Below, one piece after another: positions 5,504 to 11,196 of a stretch of 14,360 bases of DNA. Each line of letters begins with the position of its first letter. The stretch's first letter is position 1. The translations under genes were made by a program, and so were the position numbers. This DNA is from Candidatus Pacearchaeota archaeon (GTDB lineage: Archaea; Nanobdellota; Nanobdellia; Pacearchaeales; GW2011-AR1): assembly GCA_017609795.1 (NCBI GenBank), contig JAFCDH010000012.1, positions 1 through 14,360 on the forward strand, given 5' to 3'. The notes below the pieces were generated by a model. That model saw nothing but the letters and a program-made list of their open reading frames with translations, searched no databases and was not told the DNA's origin.

Positions 5504-7027
5504 TCAAATCCCAAAAGCAGTTAAAACTGCAGAAGGATTTTTATGATATTCATTAATTATTTTTTGAGTTTGAGTAAAATTAAACATTCTTCTTTTTTGT
5601 AATTCATATAAAAGACGAGCACGAGAATCAAATTCTTTATATAATTGTTCTATATTTAATCCATATTTTCTAGCAATCTTTGCAAAAGTTTTAATATCTC
5701 TTTTAAAATAAAAAACATTATCTTTTGCATTCCAAACAAAAGGGGTATTAGTTAAAGCAATTCCATTATTATTAACATTAACTATTTCTACAACTTCTCT
5801 TAATTTTCTTGTAGCTTGTTTATTAACAATTGCATGAGTCATTATTGCAACACAATCTAAAGTATTTAATAAAGAAGGAGATAATTCTATTGGAGGGGTT
5901 TCTAATCTTTTAATAAGTGTATCAACAGAATCTGCATGAATAGTGCTTATTGAAGAATGTCCAGAAGCCATTCCCTGAAACAATACAAATGCTTCTTTTC
6001 CTCTTACTTCTCCAACAATAACATAATCTGGATTTTGTCTAAAAGAGTTTTTTAATAAGCTAAACAAATCTATTTCTCCTGTTTTTCCTTGACTTAAAGC
6101 AGTTCTTGCAACACTTGGAAGCCAGTTTTCACGAGGAATATTTAGCTCGCGCGTGTCCTCAATACTTACAACTCTTGCTTCTGGGGGGATAAAAAATGCA
6201 AGAGCATTAAGCAAAGTTGTTTTTCCAGAGGCAGTTCCTCCTGAAATTAAAATATTTGTTTTATAATCTAATAAAATCCAGAAAAATGCAAGCATCTCAG
6301 GACTTAATGTGCCCATATTCAACAATTGAATTGGAGTCCAAGGAATTTTTGTAAATTTTCTTATAGTAAATGTAGGTCCTCTGCTTGTAATATCTTTTGT
6401 ATAACTTGCATTAACTCTTGAACCATCAGGCAAAGCTCCATCTAATAAAGGATTTGCATAGGAAACATATTTACCACATCTTTGTGCAAGTTTTTCAACA
6501 AAACTAGAAAGCTTATCCACTGACTTGTAAATTATATTTGTTTTCATATTTCTATAAATTCTATGGACAATATATACAGGAGTATTAATCCCATTACATT
6601 CTATATCCTCAATAAAGAAATCTTTCATTAAAGGCTCAATCTCATTTAATCCAACAAAATCTCTAAACAGATAATAAAACATTTTTTTATAAGTTGGCCC
6701 ACTTATCTTTAAATCAAGTTCTTCTATTAACAATCTTGTTGTTCTATCTATATACTCAATTCTTGATTCTTTAGTTTTCTGAACTAAAACATTAATATTA
6801 ATCATCTCTCCAAGACTTATTTCTAAACTATTTAACAAACTTTTTTCTTTTTGTGTTAAAATCGGTTCTTCAAGCTCATAAATAAGTTCTCCAATTTTTC
6901 TATTCCAATAAATATGAACACTTACATATGGTGGAATAAGTGCATATCTAATATTAATTTTTGTTTTATCTGCGATTTTTGGAAGCGCAGGTATACTTGG
7001 ATTTAAATTAATTTGTATTTGTTGCAT
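5504..7027 (-). CDS. Type II/IV secretion ATPase (FlaI/TadA/CpaF-like)
   Basis: This 507-aa hexameric traffic ATPase would power pilus assembly at the inner face of the membrane. An N-terminal domain (about 1-240) precedes the RecA-like core. Walker A is GGTASGKT (263-270). The Asp box is SIEDTREL (288-295), Walker B is DYVIVGEVRGKE (334-345, catalytic E340), and the His box is GHSSISTIHAD (356-366). The tail of about 415-507 is less conserved. All catalytic motifs are intact. It lies in the middle of the pilin genes, with platform proteins downstream, the usual layout for archaeal type IV pilus or Tad-like systems. No prepilin peptidase is nearby. The ATG at 7027 is supported by AAGGTGG 12 nt upstream. 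An alternative role as an archaellar FlaI is less likely because no archaellum accessory genes are seen. Confidence 0.95.
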   Translation of the reverse strand: MQQIQINLNPSIPALPKIADKTKINIRYALIPPYVSVHIYWNRKIGELIYELEEPILTQKEKSLLNSLEISLGEMININVLVQKTKESRIEYIDRTTRLLIEELDLKISGPTYKKMFYYLFRDFVGLNEIEPLMKDFFIEDIECNGINTPVYIVHRIYRNMKTNIIYKSVDKLSSFVEKLAQRCGKYVSYANPLLDGALPDGSRVNASYTKDITSRGPTFTIRKFTKIPWTPIQLLNMGTLSPEMLAFFWILLDYKTNILISGGTASGKTTLLNALAFFIPPEARVVSIEDTRELNIPRENWLPSVARTALSQGKTGEIDLFSLLKNSFRQNPDYVIVGEVRGKEAFVLFQGMASGHSSISTIHADSVDTLIKRLETPPIELSPSLLNTLDCVAIMTHAIVNKQATRKLREVVEIVNVNNNGIALTNTPFVWNAKDNVFYFKRDIKTFAKIARKYGLNIEQLYKEFDSRARLLYELQKRRMFNFTQTQKIINEYHKNPSAVLTAFGI

Positions 7028-7039
7028 TTTCTCTTTTTT

Positions 7040-7046
7040 CCACCTT
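7040..7046 (-). promoter_or_regulatory. Shine-Dalgarno site of the ATPase gene
   Basis: AAGGTGG on the minus strand is complementary to the archaeal 16S 3' end (CCUCC) at most positions and lies 12 nt before the ATG. It is one of the few clear ribosome sites in the window, where many genes look leaderless. Confidence 0.55.
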
Positions 7047-7047
7047 T

Positions 7048-7191
7048 TTCAATATCGCTACAAGCTCAATCAAGAGATATTATCTAAGTTTTCAGCTTCC
7101 CATCTTCAAAGCTTTCTCCTATCATCTTCATCTCATTATTATACATTAATATTCTAGTATTTAATTCATAATATTAAACAATCAATCATAT
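7048..7191 (-). repeat. Intergenic repeat mosaic before the ATPase gene
   Basis: The pieces acaagctcaatcaag (7062-7076), catcttcaaagc (7101-7112) and acattaatattctagtattta (7144-7164, last part) are found again near 13021, 13807 and 4105-4125. No gene is present. The left end, just behind the pilin at 7192, may hold its transcript end. Confidence 0.45.
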
Positions 7192-7737
7192 TTAAATTAG
7201 ATTAAAATCAATATTGATTTTTGCATCTGCTTCAGTACTCTCAGTTCCTTTATTTTCTATTTGTATTTTATAAGGAGTTGCAGCAGCTTGAAGAGTTTTT
7301 ATTTTATCATCACTTCCAGCAGAAGTTATATTTACACTATTTGAATAATCCATAGACAAAATAATATTAAATCTTGAACCATATTCTTGTGTTTCAAGAA
7401 CTATAGGCCCTTCTGGAATTTGTACTCCTGGCTCTGTAAATTCTAATTTTGTATTTTCTAAAGTATATATAATAGAGTCATCAAGAGGATTAATTTCTAA
7501 TTTTCCTTTACCTACTTTAAAATTCACAATACCAACACTTCCAACAGCTTGTTCATTTTCTAAAATCTTATTATCAAGAATATTTAAAGCCTCAATTGTT
7601 TGTTTAACAATTGATTTATCTTTTGCCTTATCAATCTGAGGCATAGCTACAGATAAAAGAATTGCAATTATTGTTAATCCAATCAAGGTATAAATTGCAG
7701 TTTCCACCCAGACTTGTGCTTTTTTATTTTTTATCAT
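7192..7737 (-). CDS. Pilin-like protein (KKAQVWVE type)
   Basis: This 181-aa protein starts MIKNKKAQVWVETAIYTLIG, with a very short basic leader, an A/Q cleavage point and a hydrophobic helix at about 9-29. It is a class III signal sequence of the kind common in DPANN archaea. The head, about 40-181, is predicted beta-rich and has no Cys. It is probably a major or minor pilin of the filament built by the adjacent ATPase. The ATG follows a run of T/A. A TTTATAGA box at 7753-7760 is only 16 nt away, closer than usual, so the true promoter may be the AT box near 7769-7784. The family assignment rests on the N-terminus only. Confidence 0.82.
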   Translation of the reverse strand: MIKNKKAQVWVETAIYTLIGLTIIAILLSVAMPQIDKAKDKSIVKQTIEALNILDNKILENEQAVGSVGIVNFKVGKGKLEINPLDDSIIYTLENTKLEFTEPGVQIPEGPIVLETQEYGSRFNIILSMDYSNSVNITSAGSDDKIKTLQAAATPYKIQIENKGTESTEADAKINIDFNLI

Positions 7738-7781
7738 TTTTTTATTTATATCTCTATAAATCTTAAAGTTTTATTATTTGA

Positions 7782-7860
7782 ATAGCTTAATCTCCACTTC
7801 TGCTTTGAGTTCTTATTCTATTTTTATTACTTAACTCAAAACACTCATCATCTCCATCTC
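7782..7860. repeat. 79-bp intergenic repeat with 8-bp hairpin, copy 1
   Basis: This matches 9692-9770 at 75 of 79 positions, and all four differences are transitions. Inside, TTTGAGTT (7804-7811) and AACTCAAA (7833-7840) are perfect inverted arms around a 21-nt loop that is identical in both copies. It lies between two pilin genes. A structured RNA, processing site or small mobile repeat is possible. Confidence 0.75.
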
Positions 7861-7878
7861 GTCCTACGCTTATAAGAT
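7844..7878. repeat. 35-bp repeat shared with 2287-2321
   Basis: It differs from 2287-2321 at two positions only, both transitions, and overlaps the end of the 79-bp repeat. The shared core tctcgtcctac then cttataagat is more GC-rich than the surroundings. Function is unknown. Confidence 0.6.
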
Positions 7879-7897
7879 ATAAGTTTTAATAATATTT

Positions 7898-8455
7898 TCA
7901 ACCCAAACAATTCACCACATTATTCAAAACATCTGAAACTTCACAGCTTTTATCATCTTTTAATATAGGGTAAACACTAATTGAATCAGGTAAACTATCA
8001 ATCCCAGATATAACATAAGTTCTTTCTTCATTTTTTCCAGGAAGCTCTATATCACTTGAGCCCTCATACATAATAACATCATCTGTTGTTCCAGGAAAAA
8101 CACTAACAGCTTTACTAGAACCTCCAAATTCTACATTTATTTGAAATCCTTTAGTAAGATTTTGAACATCTCCAACATGAACTTGAACATTCATATTTGT
8201 ACTAGATAAATCATAACAAGTATAAGTTGGATTATTTTTAATTTGAAATTTATCAATAACATCTAAACATTCTGTTCCAGAAAGTTTATTCTTAACAAAA
8301 GGAACAACAAAAGCCATAATTATCATAGCTGAAATAAGTACTAATAAGATTAAGAGAACTGATCCAATTATCTGACTTTGTGAGCGTTTAGAGTTTAGTA
8401 AATTACTATTAAATGAAAACTCCGAACGCGAGTTTGCTTTTTTCACCATCTTCAT
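7898..8455 (-). CDS. Pilin-like protein with long leader
   Basis: This 185-aa protein has a leader of about 24 residues that includes the palindromic-element peptide (NSRSEF to LLNSK). It is followed by KRSQSQIIG, the likely processing site, and a hydrophobic helix at about 29-52. The head, about 60-185, is beta-rich with two Cys near its start (C63, C80) and two near its end (C171, C183). The head has an LPGKNEER then VYPIL pattern similar to the middle domain of the LamG pilin. It overlaps the upstream gene by ATGA, so the two are translationally coupled. Probably a minor pilin. ATG 8455 or the in-frame ATG at 8449 are both possible starts. Confidence 0.8.
   Translation of the reverse strand: MKMVKKANSRSEFSFNSNLLNSKRSQSQIIGSVLLILLVLISAMIIMAFVVPFVKNKLSGTECLDVIDKFQIKNNPTYTCYDLSSTNMNVQVHVGDVQNLTKGFQINVEFGGSSKAVSVFPGTTDDVIMYEGSSDIELPGKNEERTYVISGIDSLPDSISVYPILKDDKSCEVSDVLNNVVNCLG
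8382..8433 (-). repeat. In-frame palindromic element, copy C
   Basis: The arms gcgtttagagttt (8384-8396) and aaactccgaacgc (8417-8429) form 11 Watson-Crick pairs, one G-U and one mismatch in the mRNA around a 20-nt loop. The sequence is close to copy B, and the same flanks are present. It lies in the leader of the 7898-8455 pilin. Confidence 0.75.
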
Positions 8456-8919
8456 ATTTTCAAAGCATAAATTTCTTCACATGCTTTTTCTTTTATAGCT
8501 CCTGTTTTTGTTTTACCAAGCAAAACAGGAATAATTTTTACCTCATCATGTTCATAATAATCATAACCAGATATAAGAGTACTAAAACCAGGATTAACTA
8601 ATCCACCATCTTCAGGCCGAATATCAATTATATTAGAATCTCCTCCACTAACAAGTTTTAAATTAAGTGCATAAATAGGAACATTTCCATTATTAGTAAA
8701 ACCAAAACTTCCCCCATCATTAAGAATAGGAACCATACTTATTTCAGAACAAAACTCTTCAACTCTCTTACTTTCTTCACCAATTTCTTTTAAAATAGAT
8801 TCTTTTATAAAACCTCTGCTCCACATTAAAATTATAATTGCTATTATAATCACAATCATTATCAACAAAACAGTTGATATTACAGGACTAACTCCTTGTT
8901 TGTTCTTTTTTCTCACCAT
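8452..8919 (-). CDS. Archaeal pilin-like protein (GVSPVIST type)
   Basis: This 155-aa protein begins MVRKKNKQGVSPVISTVLLI. A basic leader, the QG/VSPVI motif and a hydrophobic helix (about 10-32) are typical of the archaeal type IV pilin N-terminal family. The head, about 35-155, has a beta-sandwich-like pattern (SFGFTNNGNVPIYALNLKL, then DEVKIIPVLLGKTKTGAI) and two Cys (C57 and C147) that could form one disulfide. It is the first gene of a coupled pair with 7898-8455. The ATG is backed by GGTGAAAAC about 9 nt upstream and a TATA box at 8955-8962. Confidence 0.87.
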   Translation of the reverse strand: MVRKKNKQGVSPVISTVLLIMIVIIIAIIILMWSRGFIKESILKEIGEESKRVEEFCSEISMVPILNDGGSFGFTNNGNVPIYALNLKLVSGGDSNIIDIRPEDGGLVNPGFSTLISGYDYYEHDEVKIIPVLLGKTKTGAIKEKACEEIYALKI

Positions 8920-8953
8920 TTTTTGTTTTCACCTTATTTTATTTATCTAGAAT

Positions 8954-8973
8954 CTCTATAAACCTTTAAGCTA
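8954..8973 (-). promoter_or_regulatory. TATA promoter of the coupled pilin pair
   Basis: On the minus strand CTTAAAGGTTTATAGAGATT contains an A/G-rich BRE-like part and TTTATAGA (8955-8962). Expected start is about 8932, giving a short leader with the GGTG ribosome site. Near-copies lie at 9664-9680 and 99-118. Confidence 0.55.
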
Positions 8974-8981
8974 TAAAGATG

Positions 8982-9013
8982 AGCCTTTTCCAAAGCCTGC
9001 TCTCAGAAGAGCA
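8982..9013 (-). repeat. Two back-to-back 6-bp hairpins
   Basis: On the minus strand, TGCTCT-TCTG-AGAGCA (8998-9013) is followed directly by GGCTTT-GGAA-AAGGCT (8982-8997). Each has a 6-bp stem (the second with two G-U pairs) and a 4-nt loop; the second loop is GNRA-like. Degenerate relatives lie at 138-157 and 13062-13096. It sits between two pilin genes just upstream of a promoter. It could end the upstream transcript or be a small structured RNA. Confidence 0.55.
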
Positions 9014-9094
9014 TCTCTTTATGTCTATTAAGATTCCAGTTTTTATCATATTCTAATAGTAATGATATAATCTATTTTTAATTTATATAATTAT

Positions 9095-9631
9095 CTATAC
9101 AATCACACAATCTTCTATATTTTGTTTTATAACTGCATTTTTACAAAATACTCTCCCAGTTTTTTCAGTTATAAAAGGCTGAATTTGAATAATTCTAATA
9201 TTATTAAAATCAACTTCTTCTACATATTGTCCATCTATATTAGTAAAATTAGCAGTAGTTATTTCTCCAGGTTTTAAAGGCTTTTCAAAAAAATAAGTTC
9301 CTTTAATAGGTACTTGAGAACCTGCATTAAATTCTGGCATTAAATAAACAACAGGAAAAATTGCAGTATCATTACCTACTGATAACATAATCCCACTTAT
9401 ATTAAAATATCCATTATTTTTTAAATACAAATCTATTCCAGCATTAGTTCCAGAATCACATATATAATTTTCTAAAATAATAGATGTTCCTTCCTTACAA
9501 TCTGCAGGAGGAGTTATATTAGAAACAGTTTTCAACCATGTAAAAACCCCAATTGAAACAATAATAATTATTGAAACCAAAAGTACATAAGACACCATTA
9601 AACTTACACCTTTTTTACTCTTTTTTATCAT
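9095..9631 (-). CDS. Pilin-like protein (SKKGVSLMVSYVLL type)
   Basis: This 178-aa protein has a basic leader (MIKKSKK), a G/VS cleavage-type motif and a hydrophobic helix at about 11-32, then a beta-rich head. Four Cys (C45, C58, C163, C174) could form two disulfides. The head pattern, with a long-strand LKNNGYFNISGIMLSVGN part and an IRIIQIQPFI strand near the end, resembles its neighbour at 8452-8919, so they are likely paralogues. It is probably a minor pilin. A TATA box at 9666-9673 gives a short leader. The left end is followed by an AT-rich stretch before the next gene's promoter. Confidence 0.82.
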   Translation of the reverse strand: MIKKSKKGVSLMVSYVLLVSIIIIVSIGVFTWLKTVSNITPPADCKEGTSIILENYICDSGTNAGIDLYLKNNGYFNISGIMLSVGNDTAIFPVVYLMPEFNAGSQVPIKGTYFFEKPLKPGEITTANFTNIDGQYVEEVDFNNIRIIQIQPFITEKTGRVFCKNAVIKQNIEDCVIV

Positions 9632-9663
9632 TTTTTGTTTTTCTTTATTTTACATTCTGAAAT

Positions 9664-9680
9664 CTCCATAAAACTTAAAG
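9664..9680 (-). promoter_or_regulatory. TATA promoter of pilin gene 9095-9631
   Basis: On the minus strand CTTTAAGTTTTATGGAGAT holds TTTTATGG (9666-9673), 35 nt before the ATG, the same layout as the box at 8954-8973. Expected start is about 9643. Confidence 0.5.
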
Positions 9681-9691
9681 CTATTTATAAC

Positions 9692-9770
9692 ATAGCTTAA
9701 TCTCCACTCCTACTTTGAGTTCTTATTCTATTTTTATTACTTAACTCAAAACACTCGCCATCTCCATCTC
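9692..9770. repeat. 79-bp intergenic repeat with 8-bp hairpin, copy 2
   Basis: This is the partner of 7782-7860, with 4 transitions in 79 bp. TTTGAGTT (9714-9721) and AACTCAAA (9743-9750) are unchanged. It is followed by cacaacattccaatatttt, another element of the intergenic repeat set. Confidence 0.75.
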
Positions 9771-9825
9771 ATAATATTCCACAACATTCCAATATTTTAT
9801 AATATTCCACCATTTAATTAGTTTA

Positions 9826-10368
9826 TCAATTCCTCTCAATATAAGTTTCTCCATCTTTTTCTTGAGCAATTATAAAATAAAACATTTCATTATCTTTTAA
9901 TTCAAATTCAAAGGTTTTTCCTAAAAGTTCTATAGTAATTATATTATCTCCATCAGTATCAATAACAGAGGTTCTTTCTGCAAAAGGCTCTACCATCTCC
10001 CAATTTGCTGTTCCTCCTCCAATTGTAGCTGAAATTGTTCCAGTACTTGCTTCATTATATGTGACTGCCTGTAAATTTGCTTTATTTCCATAAATAAACA
10101 CAATATCTGTATTTTCAGTTTTTTTTAAAAAATAAGGAGCATATTCTGTATCTGCGAAATTATCTAATAAATCAATCAAAATCTCAGAATTATAAATTCC
10201 ATAATCAACAATTCTTGAGCCTTCTTCATTTAATTCAGAACTTATGTCTTGAATTTTTCTTGCTTCTGGTTTTGTTATAGCATATGTTCCTATACTTGCT
10301 ATTCCAGACACGGTTAAGACAATTATTAATGCAGCAAGAATATAAAACTGTCCTCTTTTATTTTTCAT
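9826..10368 (-). CDS. Pilin-like protein (KRGQFYILAALI type)
   Basis: The 180-aa product starts MKNKRGQFYILAALIIVLTV: basic leader, G/Q cleavage point and a hydrophobic helix (about 8-28). This N-terminus is typical of pilin-like proteins in DPANN archaea. The head, about 35-180, has no Cys. The open frame could start 57 nt earlier, but a strong TATA box (10391-10400) lies 23 nt before ATG 10368, so this ATG is probably the first base of a leaderless mRNA; the longer frame would run through the promoter. It is the first gene of the pilus cluster, directly after the SRP RNA. Confidence 0.83.
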   Translation of the reverse strand: MKNKRGQFYILAALIIVLTVSGIASIGTYAITKPEARKIQDISSELNEEGSRIVDYGIYNSEILIDLLDNFADTEYAPYFLKKTENTDIVFIYGNKANLQAVTYNEASTGTISATIGGGTANWEMVEPFAERTSVIDTDGDNIITIELLGKTFEFELKDNEMFYFIIAQEKDGETYIERN

Positions 10369-10389
10369 AAATATAACAATAAAGCAGCG

Positions 10390-10400
10390 TATATAAATAT
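10390..10400 (-). promoter_or_regulatory. TATA promoter giving a leaderless pilin mRNA
   Basis: ATATTTATATA on the minus strand is close to the archaeal TATA consensus. Its downstream edge is 23 nt from the ATG at 10368, which decides the start of that gene. Confidence 0.7.
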
Positions 10401-10403
10401 TTA

Positions 10404-10412
10404 GAAAAAAAC
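10404..10412 (-). terminator. Poly-T terminator of the SRP RNA
   Basis: A run of seven T on the minus strand lies about 20-30 nt past the SRP RNA 3' end, just before the next gene's TATA box. T-runs end transcription in archaea. Confidence 0.5.
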
Positions 10413-10431
10413 TCTCAAACCTCAAAAATTA

Positions 10432-10692
10432 CACAGACCCAAGGGTTTGCTTAATATCAATTAGAAAGCTATCTCAATACATCCTCAACTTTGTAACCCC
10501 TCAAGCATCTACACTTATGTTTAGGGCTGCTCCGATCAAGGTCTGACCCGATTTGCAAAAGTAAGATCAAGAAGGACAAAATCTCAACGTTTGTAAAGAG
10601 ACTTTATAATCAATATCTCACTTACCCTCTTACAGCTTGCTTAAAGCTCACTAGCAAACAGCGGAGAGCTACACCGCCAGCCTAGTCTGCAA
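10432..10692 (-). ncRNA. Archaeal 7S signal recognition particle RNA
   Basis: This is the RNA scaffold of the SRP, which targets membrane and secreted proteins. On the minus strand the ends pair (CAGAC with GTCTG, helix 1). GCGG and CCGC (helix 3, about 10660-10677) and TTGCT and AGCAA (helix 4) form the Alu domain. Their loops hold AGCTC and GAGCT, which are complementary, as in the known loop-loop contact. UGUAA (10630-10634) is the conserved UGUNR motif. Near 10521-10550, GGGTCAG then GGAGCAGCCCTAA is the SRP54-binding helix 8. The apical loop reads TTGATC instead of the usual GGAA/GGAG type. Length is about 261 nt, slightly below the usual archaeal 300. It is GC-richer than the surroundings. 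The exact ends are estimates. Confidence 0.93.
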
Positions 10693-10709
10693 AATTATAA
10701 GAAAATTTG

Positions 10710-10724
10710 AGTTTTTAAGTTTAT
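10710..10724 (-). promoter_or_regulatory. Probable promoter of the SRP RNA
   Basis: ATAAACTTAAAAACT on the minus strand is the best TATA-like stretch at the right distance, about 25 nt, from the RNA 5' end. It overlaps no gene. It is weaker than the other boxes in the window. Confidence 0.4.
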
Positions 10725-10736
10725 CTGTGTTTTATT

Positions 10737-11189
10737 TTAAAATGGAATATCATCAATTTCTTCTACATGCTTTTCTATCAATCTTTTTTTAGCATTTTTA
10801 TACAATTTTCTTCCTATTTCATATCCTAAAGAAGCAAGATTTGTTGCAACTGGAATTAGTAAGACTTCAGAATGATCATAATTTTCTCCAACTAAATATG
10901 AAGCTCCTACTAATTGTCCAATCAAGCTAATTAACCCAACAGGTATTCCAAGACTTCCTCCTGAGGATTCTGCTCTACTAAAATTAGAGTTCCTCTTCTT
11001 TAAATCTGCTAATTCTCTAATTGCTGTAGGTATAGCATAAGGCATAATTGATATAAATCCTCCTGTTCCAAGGAAAAATATTCCAAATTCTTTCACATTT
11101 TTTTTAGAAATGGCAGATGAAACTTTTCTTCCTCCTTCTTTCACTATCTCACTTAACACTTCTTTTCTTCTTGGTTTGTAATCTTCCAT
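10737..11189 (-). CDS. Small membrane protein, unknown
   Basis: This 150-aa protein has a charged N-terminal part (about 1-35, MEDYKPRRKEVL), then hydrophobic segments at about 36-58 (FGIFFLGTGGFISIMPYAIP), 80-100 (LGIPVGLISLIGQLVGASYL) and 110-128 (VLLIPVATNLASLGYEIG). A charged tail ends in DDIPF. I do not recognise the family. It directly follows the LamG/Cys-rich gene (stop at 11197). The start chosen is ATG 11189, which lies 7 nt after GGTGA within AAGGGGTGA; the in-frame ATG at 11195 is too close to this site. The two genes are probably translated from one mRNA, so it may help place or anchor the surface protein. Confidence 0.75.
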   Translation of the reverse strand: MEDYKPRRKEVLSEIVKEGGRKVSSAISKKNVKEFGIFFLGTGGFISIMPYAIPTAIRELADLKKRNSNFSRAESSGGSLGIPVGLISLIGQLVGASYLVGENYDHSEVLLIPVATNLASLGYEIGRKLYKNAKKRLIEKHVEEIDDIPF

Positions 11190-11196
11190 TATCATT

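Noticed and set aside
4335..7027. Archaellum operon
   Set aside because: Only an ATPase and platform proteins are seen, with no archaellum accessory genes, and the pilins are diverse; a pilus-like system fits better.
8413..8601. Plus-strand open frame opposite two pilin genes
   Set aside because: Phe/Ser-rich product typical of the reverse complement of Lys/Glu codons; no start signals.
10369..10425. Longer start for the pilin at 9826
   Set aside because: The extra residues span the TATA box and lack a class III signal layout; ATG 10368 fits a leaderless start.
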